Assembly (NCBI RefSeq): GCF_900187115.1
Contig: NZ_LT906455.1
Coordinates: forward strand, 930,001-994,000
Source: Aliarcobacter butzleri
GTDB taxonomy: Bacteria > Campylobacterota > Campylobacteria > Campylobacterales > Arcobacteraceae
Direction of reading: 5' to 3'
DNA length: 64,000 nt
Of the stretch, positions 54,855 through 62,827 are shown one piece after another. The translations under genes were made by a program, and so were the position numbers. Under the pieces are notes generated by a model. The model searched no databases. It saw nothing but the letters and a program-made list of their open reading frames with translations, and was not told where the DNA came from. Every line of letters begins with the position of its first letter. Within the stretch, counting starts at the first letter, position 1.

Positions 54855-55305
54855 ATTTTATAAACCAACAGTTGCTGATATTAAAGCTATGCAAGAGTTA
54901 GTAAAAGAAGAAGTAGAAAAAGGAAAAATTCTTTTAAGAACTGAAGATGAGATGGCTACAACAATTCGTTCTTATACTATTGTTGAAGTTGATGGACAAA
55001 TGGCTGGATTTACAGCAACTCATATTCATTCTCCAAGACTTGCAGAAGTAAGAAGTTTAGTTGTAGGTGAAAAATTTCGTGGTTTGAAATTGGGTAAAAA
55101 GCTTGTAGAGGCCTGTATTAACGAAGCAAAAGAGTATGGAATAAAACAAGTTTTATCTTTAACTTATGAAAAAGGTTTTTTTGAAAGTTGTGGTTTTAGA
55201 GAAATTGCAAAAGAAGATATTCCTGAACAAAAGATTTGGGCTGACTGTATTCGATGTAAACTTTTCCCTATTTGTAACGAAATAGCAATGGTAATAGATA
55301 TTTAA
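54844..55305 (+). CDS. GNAT N-acetyltransferase, N-acetylglutamate synthase-like
   Basis: A 153-residue GNAT enzyme. The acetyl-CoA loop is KFRGLKLGKKLVEA, and the start RFYKPTVADIKAMQELVKEE and LLRTEDEMATTIRSYTIVEV resemble the C-terminal acetyltransferase domain of ArgA. LSLTYEKGFFESCGFREI and the Cys-rich end (DCIRCKLFPICNEIAMV) are those of the short NAGS-like group. It may supply acetylglutamate for the arginine pathway (argC lies 4 kb away). The TTG start overlaps engB by 11 bases. Substrate is inferred. Confidence 0.78.
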   Translation: MEIRFYKPTVADIKAMQELVKEEVEKGKILLRTEDEMATTIRSYTIVEVDGQMAGFTATHIHSPRLAEVRSLVVGEKFRGLKLGKKLVEACINEAKEYGIKQVLSLTYEKGFFESCGFREIAKEDIPEQKIWADCIRCKLFPICNEIAMVIDI

Positions 55306-55325
55306 ACTTCTTTAAAGCAAAAATA

Positions 55326-55367
55326 GATTATAAGATTAATTCTCAAAATTATATAAAGGTTATAATC
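55326..55367 (+). promoter_or_regulatory. inverted repeat at the fec-type regulator promoter
   Basis: GATTATAA (55326-55333) and TTATAATC (55360-55367) are perfect inverted copies 26 nt apart just before the sigma-factor start. AATTCTCAAAATT (55338-55350) in between recurs at 56921-56933 before the receptor gene. An iron (Fur) control site is possible but unproven. Confidence 0.35.
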
Positions 55368-55370
55368 GTT

Positions 55371-55847
55371 TTGCTTCTTCAATATTATAAAGAGATAAGT
55401 CATTATATTTTTAAACTAACAGGTGATAAAGCTTTAGCAAAAGATTTAACACAAGAAACTTACATTAAAGTTTTAGAAATAACTAAAACAAACTCTGATA
55501 TTGAAATACAAAAAGCATATTTATATAAAACTGCTCAAAACTTAGTAATAGACAAAATAAGAAAAGATAAACTTTTATTACAAACTCCTTTTGAAGAAAA
55601 TGAACACTTTTTTGAAACAAATGATTATGCAGAAGATTTAATATTTGATGAAATTAGAAAGAAAAAACTAAGAGAATCAATAAAATCTCTTCCTCCTCAG
55701 CAAAAAAAAGCTTTTGTTTTTTATTATTACAAAGGTTATACAAGAAAAGAAATTGCTCAAATTTTAGATATAAGCACAAATGCAGTTGAAAAAAACATCT
55801 CAAGAGCTATTTTAAAAATCAAAGATGAAATGAAGAAAGATTACTAA
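55371..55847 (+). CDS. FecI-like ECF sigma factor
   Basis: The 158-residue protein has sigma region 2 (ISHYIFKLTGDKALAKDLTQ, YIKVLE, AYLYKTAQNLVIDKIRKDKL) and region 4 (ESIKSLPPQQKKAFVFYYYKGYTRKEIA plus the HTH that follows). Both fit the FecI group. It would be released by FecR when the partner receptor binds its ligand. I use TTG 55371; no ATG fits the region-2 start. Next gene begins right at its stop. Confidence 0.88.
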   Translation: MLLQYYKEISHYIFKLTGDKALAKDLTQETYIKVLEITKTNSDIEIQKAYLYKTAQNLVIDKIRKDKLLLQTPFEENEHFFETNDYAEDLIFDEIRKKKLRESIKSLPPQQKKAFVFYYYKGYTRKEIAQILDISTNAVEKNISRAILKIKDEMKKDY

Positions 55848-56816
55848 ATGAATTTAAAAAATGAGATAAATAAAAAAGCAAATTCTTGGCTTATAAGACA
55901 AAAAGAAGGTTTAACCTCTTTTGAACAAAAAGAGTTTGAACTTTGGCTTGAAAATAAACATCACAAAAAAATATACGAAGAAAATAGAAATTTAATAGAT
56001 GATTGTTTATCTTTAGATGATGATTTTATAAAAGAGCTTGAAGATGAAGTTTTAAAAGATATAAAACAAAAATCATATTTTAGTTTTAAATATATCGCAG
56101 CTTCAATCGCAATACTCTGTACTATCGCCTTTAGTGGCTATGAAATAAAAAGATATTTTATTCCAAATTTTACTCAAAGTTTTGTAAGTGTTGATGATAA
56201 AATCTTAAATATAGTGCTTCCTGATAACTCAATAATAGATTTAGATAAAAAATCACAAATAAAAATAAGCTATTATGATACAAAAAGAGTCATAGATTTA
56301 GAAGATGGAAATGCTATGTTTTCTGTATCAAAAGATAAAGCTAAACCTTTTTTAATAAAAACTCAAAATACTTTGATTGAAGTTTTAGGAACAAAATTTG
56401 AAGTGATAAATTTTGATAATAAAACAGTAATAAATGTTTTAGAAGGAGTTGTTCAAGTGAGTTATTTATCAAATATTTTTAAAACTCAAACTTTAGCAAA
56501 ACTTGAAAAATCACAATCACTTATTTTGGATAATGAAGAAAAAGTTTATATTCAAGAAATAATAGATACAAATGAAATAGCAACTTGGAAAAATGATTTA
56601 ATAAAGTTTAATAAAACAAGTTTAGAAGATGCTAGTTCTATGTTTGAAAGATACTCAAATAATAAAATGATATTTGAAGATGAAAAATCTTCTAAATTAA
56701 AAATATCAGGAAAATTTTCAACTTTACACTATGACAGTTTTTTAAAATCAATAGAGATGATTTATCCAGTTAAAATAATAAAAGATGGAAATATAATAAA
56801 AATTAGTAAAAAATAA
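55848..56816 (+). CDS. FecR-like anti-sigma / sigma regulator
   Basis: A 322-residue protein with the DUF4880-type cytoplasmic N-terminus (WLIRQKEGLTSFEQKEFELWL), one membrane helix (about residues 80-95, AASIAILCTIAFSGY), and a periplasmic FecR domain (LPDNSIIDLDKKSQIKISYY, FLIKTQNTLIEVLGTKFEV). It passes the signal from receptor STN domain to the sigma factor. It follows the sigma gene without gap. Confidence 0.9.
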   Translation: MNLKNEINKKANSWLIRQKEGLTSFEQKEFELWLENKHHKKIYEENRNLIDDCLSLDDDFIKELEDEVLKDIKQKSYFSFKYIAASIAILCTIAFSGYEIKRYFIPNFTQSFVSVDDKILNIVLPDNSIIDLDKKSQIKISYYDTKRVIDLEDGNAMFSVSKDKAKPFLIKTQNTLIEVLGTKFEVINFDNKTVINVLEGVVQVSYLSNIFKTQTLAKLEKSQSLILDNEEKVYIQEIIDTNEIATWKNDLIKFNKTSLEDASSMFERYSNNKMIFEDEKSSKLKISGKFSTLHYDSFLKSIEMIYPVKIIKDGNIIKISKK

Positions 56817-56920
56817 AAGATTTTTTCCTAATTTTTCAAAGAGTATAGGTAAATTTCAAAATTCTTTTAAAAATGATGTCCGTTTTTTCAAATTCGTTCG
56901 TTTAATAAGTAAGAGATAGC

Positions 56921-56940
56921 AATTCTCAAAATTTATATTA
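56921..56940 (+). repeat. 13-nt element shared with the sigma-factor leader
   Basis: AATTCTCAAAATT here equals 55338-55350, each about 20-35 bases before a start codon in the same three-gene set. Confidence 0.4.
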
Positions 56941-56954
56941 AAAGGAACAGAAAA

Positions 56955-59312
56955 ATGAAGTTTTCAAAACACGCATTAGTTGCCTCAAGTTTAGCTTTAG
57001 TTTTTGGTGTGAACTTATGCGCTGATGAAGTTTATACAATTCAAAATAAAACTTTAAAAGAAGCATTAGAAATCATTTCAAAAAAATCAAATTTATCATA
57101 TATTGCAAATGATGAAATATTAGAAAGAAAATATATAAACAATATTGAAAACATCGAAGGTACACAACAAGCTTTAGATAAAATATTAGAAGGAACAGGA
57201 CTAAAAGCTGTTATTCAAAATGAAGCTATTGTAATAGTAAAAGAAAAAGTTGAAGGTAAAGGTACAGTTTTAGAAGCAATATCAGTTAATGATAGTTATA
57301 AAAGAGGTAGTGTCGAAAGTGGTTATTTAGTAGAAGAAACTTCAGATATTGGACCATGGAAAGGTAAATCACTTCAAGATACACCATTAGCAATAAATGT
57401 AATGACATCAGAATTATTTGAGAATTTACAAGCCACATCAACCGACCAAATTTATAATATTAATCCAACGATTCAAATGGGTAGAAATCAGTCTCAAAAT
57501 AATAATGGTTATGCAATGTTAAGAGGTTTTAGTAGTAGTACAGCAGCATTTGATGGTATAAAAAGAGAAAGAGGGCAATTTACTCATAATACAAATCCAG
57601 AAGAGTATGAGAAACTAGAAACAATTACTGGTTTATCAGGTTTTTTATATGGATCAGCTTCTATTGGTGGAATTATGAACTATATTCCAAAACGTCCTAC
57701 TTCAAAACCAGAACATAGTATAACAGTTGGAAATGGTGGTGGTAAAAATGGATATTATAGCCATGTAGATTTAGGTGGACCATTAACTGAAAATGGAAAA
57801 TTAGGATATAGATTAAATGCGGTAAGTCAAGATAATGATACTCATGTAGAACACCAAAGTGTTGAAAGAAAATTAGTAAATTTAGCTCTTGATTATAGAG
57901 TAACAGATAATTTACTTATTCAAGGAACTGTTTCTGATAGTGATTATAGACTTGATGGAAGACAACCTTATTGGTATTTAGCCAAAGGAGCAAAAAGACC
58001 AAGTGCATCAAGTATAGATTCAAACAAACTTTGGGGACAAAAATGGACATATAATGATGGTGAAGTAAGAAGATATAGTACAAATGTTTTATGGAATATT
58101 AATGATAATATAGCTTTTAGATCAGCTTATATGAATGAAAAAATAACAAGGGATGGTATTTTCTCATCTAATACCATACAAGCAGATGGAACATATACTC
58201 AAGTTACTACAAATTCAGCTGGTGCAGATCAAGATTTTTATGGTTATGGGGCTTATGCTTTTGTGGATTTTGATTTTGATACAGCAAGTATAAATCACCA
58301 ACTTACAATGGGAATGCAAACTAGTGATTCATATAGAAATACTTTAAATACTAATGATACCAACTCAAAAATAACACTAACTGGTCTAAATTTTGACTCG
58401 CCAGTATATGTATCTTCTCCTGTTGTATCACCTATTGTTTCAAAAACGACTAAAAGTCTTCATTCTACAAGTAAAAATTTTACTATTGGTGATAGTATTC
58501 AACTTAATCCTCAATGGGCATTAATAGTAGGAGCAACTCATGTTCAATTAAAATATCAAGATACTGATTATAAAAAAAGTGAATTAACACCATCTGTATC
58601 TCTTATATATAAACCAATAGAAAATTTATCTTTATATACAAGTTATATGGAAGGTTTAGAGTTAGGTGGAATAGCTGCAGATACTTATGGAGGATATAAT
58701 GTAGTAAATGCAAGAAAAGCAATGGATCCTCTTATGAGTGAACAAATAGAAGTAGGAGCAAAACTTACTTTAGGTGATACTCTTTTAACAGTTGCTATTT
58801 TTGAAATTGATAAAGGTTTAGAATATTATGATGTAACAGATATTACAAAACCAACATATGTACAAGATGGAAGACAAGTTCATAAAGGAATTGAGTTTAC
58901 AGCAACTGGAAAAATAACAGATAATTTGACAGCTATTACTGGAATAACTCTACTTGACCCTAAAACAAAAGAAAATAAAAATAATCCACTACTTGAAGGT
59001 AAAAGACCACAAGATGTTGCAGATAAATTTGCAAAATTATATTTAGAGTATAGTCCATTTGACACTATGGATTTGGCTTTTAATAGTGGAATTAATTATA
59101 CAGGAAGTTTTTATGGAGATAATCTTAATACTGATAAAATACCAAGTTATACTTTAGTTGATTTTGGAGCTAGATATACTACAAAAGCTACAACTTATCC
59201 TTTAACATTTAGAGTTAATGTAAATAATGCTTTTGACAGAGATTATTGGATAAATAGTAATTATCTAGGAGATAAAAGAACTATACATGCTTCTGTTCAA
59301 ATGAAGTTTTAA
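56955..59312 (+). CDS. TonB-dependent siderophore receptor with N-terminal STN signalling domain
   Basis: The 785-residue receptor has a signal peptide, an STN domain (about 25-100: YTIQNKTLKEALEIISKKSN to AIVIVKEK), then a TonB-type plug (LQDTPLAINVMTSELFEN, MLRGFSSSTAAFDGIKRERG, ETITGLSGFLYGSASIGG) and a 22-strand barrel ending in HASVQMKF with the terminal Phe. The STN domain and the sigma/FecR genes in front show ligand-sensing. The STN and DxxRxxxLYG-type features match FpvA/FecA-like ferric-siderophore receptors; the exact ligand is unknown. AAAGGA precedes the ATG. Confidence 0.93.
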   Translation: MKFSKHALVASSLALVFGVNLCADEVYTIQNKTLKEALEIISKKSNLSYIANDEILERKYINNIENIEGTQQALDKILEGTGLKAVIQNEAIVIVKEKVEGKGTVLEAISVNDSYKRGSVESGYLVEETSDIGPWKGKSLQDTPLAINVMTSELFENLQATSTDQIYNINPTIQMGRNQSQNNNGYAMLRGFSSSTAAFDGIKRERGQFTHNTNPEEYEKLETITGLSGFLYGSASIGGIMNYIPKRPTSKPEHSITVGNGGGKNGYYSHVDLGGPLTENGKLGYRLNAVSQDNDTHVEHQSVERKLVNLALDYRVTDNLLIQGTVSDSDYRLDGRQPYWYLAKGAKRPSASSIDSNKLWGQKWTYNDGEVRRYSTNVLWNINDNIAFRSAYMNEKITRDGIFSSNTIQADGTYTQVTTNSAGADQDFYGYGAYAFVDFDFDTASINHQLTMGMQTSDSYRNTLNTNDTNSKITLTGLNFDSPVYVSSPVVSPIVSKTTKSLHSTSKNFTIGDSIQLNPQWALIVGATHVQLKYQDTDYKKSELTPSVSLIYKPIENLSLYTSYMEGLELGGIAADTYGGYNVVNARKAMDPLMSEQIEVGAKLTLGDTLLTVAIFEIDKGLEYYDVTDITKPTYVQDGRQVHKGIEFTATGKITDNLTAITGITLLDPKTKENKNNPLLEGKRPQDVADKFAKLYLEYSPFDTMDLAFNSGINYTGSFYGDNLNTDKIPSYTLVDFGARYTTKATTYPLTFRVNVNNAFDRDYWINSNYLGDKRTIHASVQMKF

Positions 59313-59340
59313 TATAAAGAGAAAAATTCTCTTTATATTT
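59311..59340 (+). terminator. terminator of the receptor gene
   Basis: A 12-bp stem (AATATAAAGAGA with TCTCTTTATATT) and 5-nt loop begin at the stop codon and end in Ts. Confidence 0.75.
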
Positions 59341-59356
59341 TGATATAAAATTTAAA

Positions 59357-60313
59357 TTATAAATTTTTACTTACTTTTAATCCTTTAGATTCTTCAAGTC
59401 CAAGCATTATATTCATACATTGAACAGCAGCTCCACTTGCACCTTTTCCTAGATTATCAAGTCTTGAGATAACAACCATATCAGTATCATTTTCATAAAC
59501 AGAAATCTCTAAACTATTTGTATTGTTACATTTCATAGGATTTAAAAGTCCTGCATCAAGATATGAATCATTATTTTCAACAATATTTATAAAAAGTTCA
59601 TCTTTATAATAGTTTTTATATAAATCTAAAATCTCTTCTCTTGAAACTGCTTTTTTGAAATCTTTTTTAACTAAATAACTCATCACAAGCATACCTTGTT
59701 TGAAGTTTCCAACACTTGGAGTAAATAGTGGTGCTTCATCAAGTTCTAAAACATATTTCATTTCAGGAAGATGTTTATGGTGAAGTGTTAGGGCATAAGG
59801 TCTTTGACCTCCAATATCTTCAAATTTTCCACTTTCATAATCATCAATCATACTTTTCCCACCACCACTAAATCCTGTAATTGAATGGCAAATTAATTTT
59901 TGAGAATTTGCTAATATCCCATTTACAATTAAAGGTTTCATAGCTATTATAAGTCCACTTGCATGACATCCTGGAACACAAACTCTTTTAGAATTTTTGA
60001 TTTTTTCTCTTTGAGTTGGTGTAATTTCAGGAATTCCATAAGTCCAAGAAGGATTTGTTCTAAAAGCTGTACTTGCATCAATTACTTTTACATTTTCATT
60101 TGTGATTAAACTAACTGATTCAATAGAAGCAGCATCAGGAAGACATAAAAATACTAAATCAGCACTATTTAAAAGCTCTTTTCTTTTGTTTAAATCTTTT
60201 TTTTCTTCTTCTTTTATAGATAAAAGTTCTATTTCTTCTCGTCCTTCTAACATTTCATGGATTTTTAATCCTGTTGTTCCATGTTGTCCATCTACAAATA
60301 TTTTATATTTCAT
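59357..60313 (-). CDS. argC: N-acetyl-gamma-glutamyl-phosphate reductase
   Basis: The 318-residue protein is a type 2 (short) ArgC: KYKIFVDGQHGTTGLKIHEM for NADP binding, CLPDAAS, and the catalytic Cys in VCVPGCHASG, then HSITGFSGGGKSMID. It reduces N-acetylglutamyl phosphate in arginine synthesis. I place the start at ATG 60313, which has GAGGA six bases upstream and the standard N-terminus; an in-frame ATG seven codons earlier includes that ribosome site. It lies downstream of the MocR gene on the same strand. Confidence 0.93.
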   Translation of the reverse strand: MKYKIFVDGQHGTTGLKIHEMLEGREEIELLSIKEEEKKDLNKRKELLNSADLVFLCLPDAASIESVSLITNENVKVIDASTAFRTNPSWTYGIPEITPTQREKIKNSKRVCVPGCHASGLIIAMKPLIVNGILANSQKLICHSITGFSGGGKSMIDDYESGKFEDIGGQRPYALTLHHKHLPEMKYVLELDEAPLFTPSVGNFKQGMLVMSYLVKKDFKKAVSREEILDLYKNYYKDELFINIVENNDSYLDAGLLNPMKCNNTNSLEISVYENDTDMVVISRLDNLGKGASGAAVQCMNIMLGLEESKGLKVSKNL

Positions 60314-60368
60314 TTTTTCCTCAAAATTTATCATAATTAATTTTTTGTTAGTTTATCTAAAAGGTTCT

Positions 60369-61733
60369 TTATTTTTTAGCTTCAAGCCAAATTTCACTAA
60401 AAATTTTTATAGCATTTTCAATTTCAAACTCTTCAAATCCACCAAATCCTAAAGCTATTACTTTTTCAAGATTGAAAAACTCTTTAAAATAGATTTTGAC
60501 ATTTTTTTGTTGAGCAATTTTTTCAAGCTTTTCTAAATCAATATCAATAAGTGGTTTTATTAATAAATTCAAGCCACTTCCTTCTCTTAAAATCTTTACA
60601 TCATCTCCTAAAAACTTTTTTAAAAACTCTTTCATAAGATTATGTTTTTTTCTATTTATATTTCTTATTTTCCTTAAGTGTCTTTCCCAATGTCCCTCTT
60701 TTAAAAAAAGTGTTAAAGTTTTTTGAATATCAATAGAAATTTGTGAAAATCTAAAGTCAAAGGTTTTTTTATAAATTTCAAGAAGTTTTGTAGGTAAAAC
60801 TATATAAGAGATTCGTAGAGCTGGAGATAAAGCCTTTGAAAAAGTTCCAAGATAGATAACATTTTCAAAATTATCTAATCCTTGCATCGAAGGAATAGGG
60901 CGATTATAGTAACTTAGTTCACTATCATAATCATCTTCTATAATAAAAACATCATTTTCTTTTGCCCAATTTAAGATTTTTATTCTATTTGAAATTGGTA
61001 TAGTAACTCCAGTTGGAAATTGATGTGATGGAGTAAGATATAAAGCTTTTGAAGATATTTTTTGTAAAAGTGATAAATCTAATCCATTTTGGTTTATTAA
61101 AATATCTTCTATTTCAAAGTTTGCTAATTCGAATACTTTTCTTGCAGTTTTATAACAAGGAGATTCAATAGCAACTTTTTTTGTAAAACTTTTTAAAATA
61201 ATTGATAAAACAAATAAACTATCAGTAAATCCACTTGTAAGAATGATTTGTTCTGATTTACAAATAACATTTCTTGAAGCTAAAAGATATTTCGATAATT
61301 CTTCTCTTAACTCTACTTCTCCTTGAATATCATGATAAATTCCATAATGAATATCATCTTTTACCACTTTATTATAAAGTTTTAACCAAGTTTGTTTTGG
61401 AAAAGAGCTTTTATCAAGACTTGCTGGAAAAAAGTCTATTTTATAATTGTTGTTTTCTTTTGTAATATTTTCTTTTCTATTTAAATTAATTTGGAAATTT
61501 TGGATAATATCTTCACAAATATAATAACCGCTATTTTTTTTGCTTTCGATATAACCTTCTGCATACAATTGATTATATGCATTTTGCACAGTTGTTTTAC
61601 TTAAATTATAATCATTTGATAGTTTTCTAATAGAAGGCAGTTTTGTTCCTGCTTTTAATTTAGTTTCAATATCATTTTTTAATTGTTTATAAAGTTGCAT
61701 ATAAAGAGGTGAATTATTATCAAATTTATACAA
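60369..61733 (-). CDS. MocR/PdxR-type regulator (GntR HTH plus aminotransferase domain)
   Basis: The 454-residue protein joins a GntR winged helix (PLYMQLYKQLKNDIETKLKA, LPSIRKLSNDYNLSKTTVQN) to a fold-I aminotransferase. In the latter, IIEDDYDSELSYY and YLGTFSKALSPALRISYIV hold the PLP lysine (TFSK). Such regulators sense PLP or amino-linked effectors. It is divergent from two FMN-split-barrel genes at 61824, which it probably controls. TTG start with AAGGA. Confidence 0.9.
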   Translation of the reverse strand: MYKFDNNSPLYMQLYKQLKNDIETKLKAGTKLPSIRKLSNDYNLSKTTVQNAYNQLYAEGYIESKKNSGYYICEDIIQNFQINLNRKENITKENNNYKIDFFPASLDKSSFPKQTWLKLYNKVVKDDIHYGIYHDIQGEVELREELSKYLLASRNVICKSEQIILTSGFTDSLFVLSIILKSFTKKVAIESPCYKTARKVFELANFEIEDILINQNGLDLSLLQKISSKALYLTPSHQFPTGVTIPISNRIKILNWAKENDVFIIEDDYDSELSYYNRPIPSMQGLDNFENVIYLGTFSKALSPALRISYIVLPTKLLEIYKKTFDFRFSQISIDIQKTLTLFLKEGHWERHLRKIRNINRKKHNLMKEFLKKFLGDDVKILREGSGLNLLIKPLIDIDLEKLEKIAQQKNVKIYFKEFFNLEKVIALGFGGFEEFEIENAIKIFSEIWLEAKK

Positions 61734-61823
61734 AAGTGTCCTTGTTAAAAAAATAAAAAATGTATCTTTTATTAAGTACAGAATATTGTTATTATACGCT
61801 TGAATTACTTAAAAAGGAAAAAT

Positions 61824-62189
61824 ATGAACAGCAAAATAGAATCTATTTTAAACCACGAAGGTATTTTTAGTATAGTAGCAAAAGATGAAGATTTCCCGCA
61901 TATTGTAAATACTTGGAATACTTTTGTTATTTTTAAAGATAATAATTTATTTGTTCCAGTTGGAGGAATGAATAAAATGGAAGAGATATTGGAAAAAGAT
62001 AATAGGGTAATTGTTGTTATTGGAACAAGAGAACTTATGGGATTACATGGACCTGGAATTGGAATTAAAATAATTGGAAAAGCTATAATATCACAAGATA
62101 CAAAAGAGTGTGAAATAATAAAAAATAAATATGAGTGGGCAAGAGCAGTTATGAAAATAGAAATTATGGAAGCTTATCAAACAACATAA
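61824..62189 (+). CDS. pyridoxamine-phosphate-oxidase-like FMN-binding protein
   Basis: The 121-residue split-barrel protein has HIVNTWNTFVIF, LFVPVGGMNKMEEIL and RVIVVIGTREL, a form of the PPOX/FMN-binding fold. I start at ATG 61824, with AAAGGAAAA upstream; the earlier in-frame start adds eight basic residues without a ribosome site. Another protein of the same fold follows 12 bases later. Substrate not known; control by the divergent MocR protein points to B6- or amine-linked chemistry (inference). Confidence 0.75.
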   Translation: MNSKIESILNHEGIFSIVAKDEDFPHIVNTWNTFVIFKDNNLFVPVGGMNKMEEILEKDNRVIVVIGTRELMGLHGPGIGIKIIGKAIISQDTKECEIIKNKYEWARAVMKIEIMEAYQTT

Positions 62190-62201
62190 AAGGGAAGAAT
62201 T

Positions 62202-62801
62202 TTGAGAAGAGATGAATTTAATATAAATGATAAAAATAGTATAGATGAAATATTAAAAGCGTGTGAATATGGAACTTTAAGTCTTATAAGTGAGGGGAAA
62301 CCTTATGTTGTAGCTTTGAATTTTGTACAATATAAAAATGCAATATATTTTCATGGAGCAAAAGAAGGAAAAAAGATTGAAGCTATAAAATCAAATCCAA
62401 ATGCAGCTTTTTTAGTAGTAAAACCTTACTCATTTATACCTTCATATTTTAGTGATACAATGGCAGCTTGTCCTGCAACTCAGTTTTTTGCTTCAGTATT
62501 GCTTGAAGGAAAATTGAGTTTTATAGAAGATAAAGATAAAAAAGCTGATATTTTAAATGCTTTGATGAAGAAATTTCAAAACGAAGATAGTTTTGAAGAA
62601 ATTGCTTATAATAAAGCGATGTACACAAAAATGCTTGATAAAACGGCAATTATTGAGTTAAAGATTGAAACTCAAAGTTGTAAAATAAAAGTAGGGCAAA
62701 ACTTAAATGAAGAGAGAAAAAATAAATTCTTAGAAAAATTAAAAAATAGAAATTCACAAATAGATAATGAAACTATAAAACAGATGAAAATACATAGTTA
62801 A
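62202..62801 (+). CDS. pyridoxamine 5'-phosphate oxidase family protein (NimA-like)
   Basis: A 199-residue flavin split-barrel protein: ILKACEYGTLSLISEGKPYV, VALNFVQYKNAIYFHGAKEG, KIEAIKSNPNAAFLVV and the later MLDKTAIIELKIE are blocks of the NimA/Pyridox_ox_2 group, which includes nitroimidazole reductases. The residue pattern GKKIEAI is usual. TTG start with GGGAAG. Cotranscribed with the gene before it and closed by a terminator. Actual substrate unknown. Confidence 0.8.
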   Translation: MRRDEFNINDKNSIDEILKACEYGTLSLISEGKPYVVALNFVQYKNAIYFHGAKEGKKIEAIKSNPNAAFLVVKPYSFIPSYFSDTMAACPATQFFASVLLEGKLSFIEDKDKKADILNALMKKFQNEDSFEEIAYNKAMYTKMLDKTAIIELKIETQSCKIKVGQNLNEERKNKFLEKLKNRNSQIDNETIKQMKIHS

Positions 62802-62827
62802 AAAAGATTTAAATAATCTTTTTTAAC
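62797..62827. terminator. bidirectional terminator
   Basis: A perfect 13-bp stem (GTTAAAAAAGATT with AATCTTTTTTAAC) and a 5-nt loop overlap the ends of the convergent NimA-like and RND genes. Confidence 0.8.
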
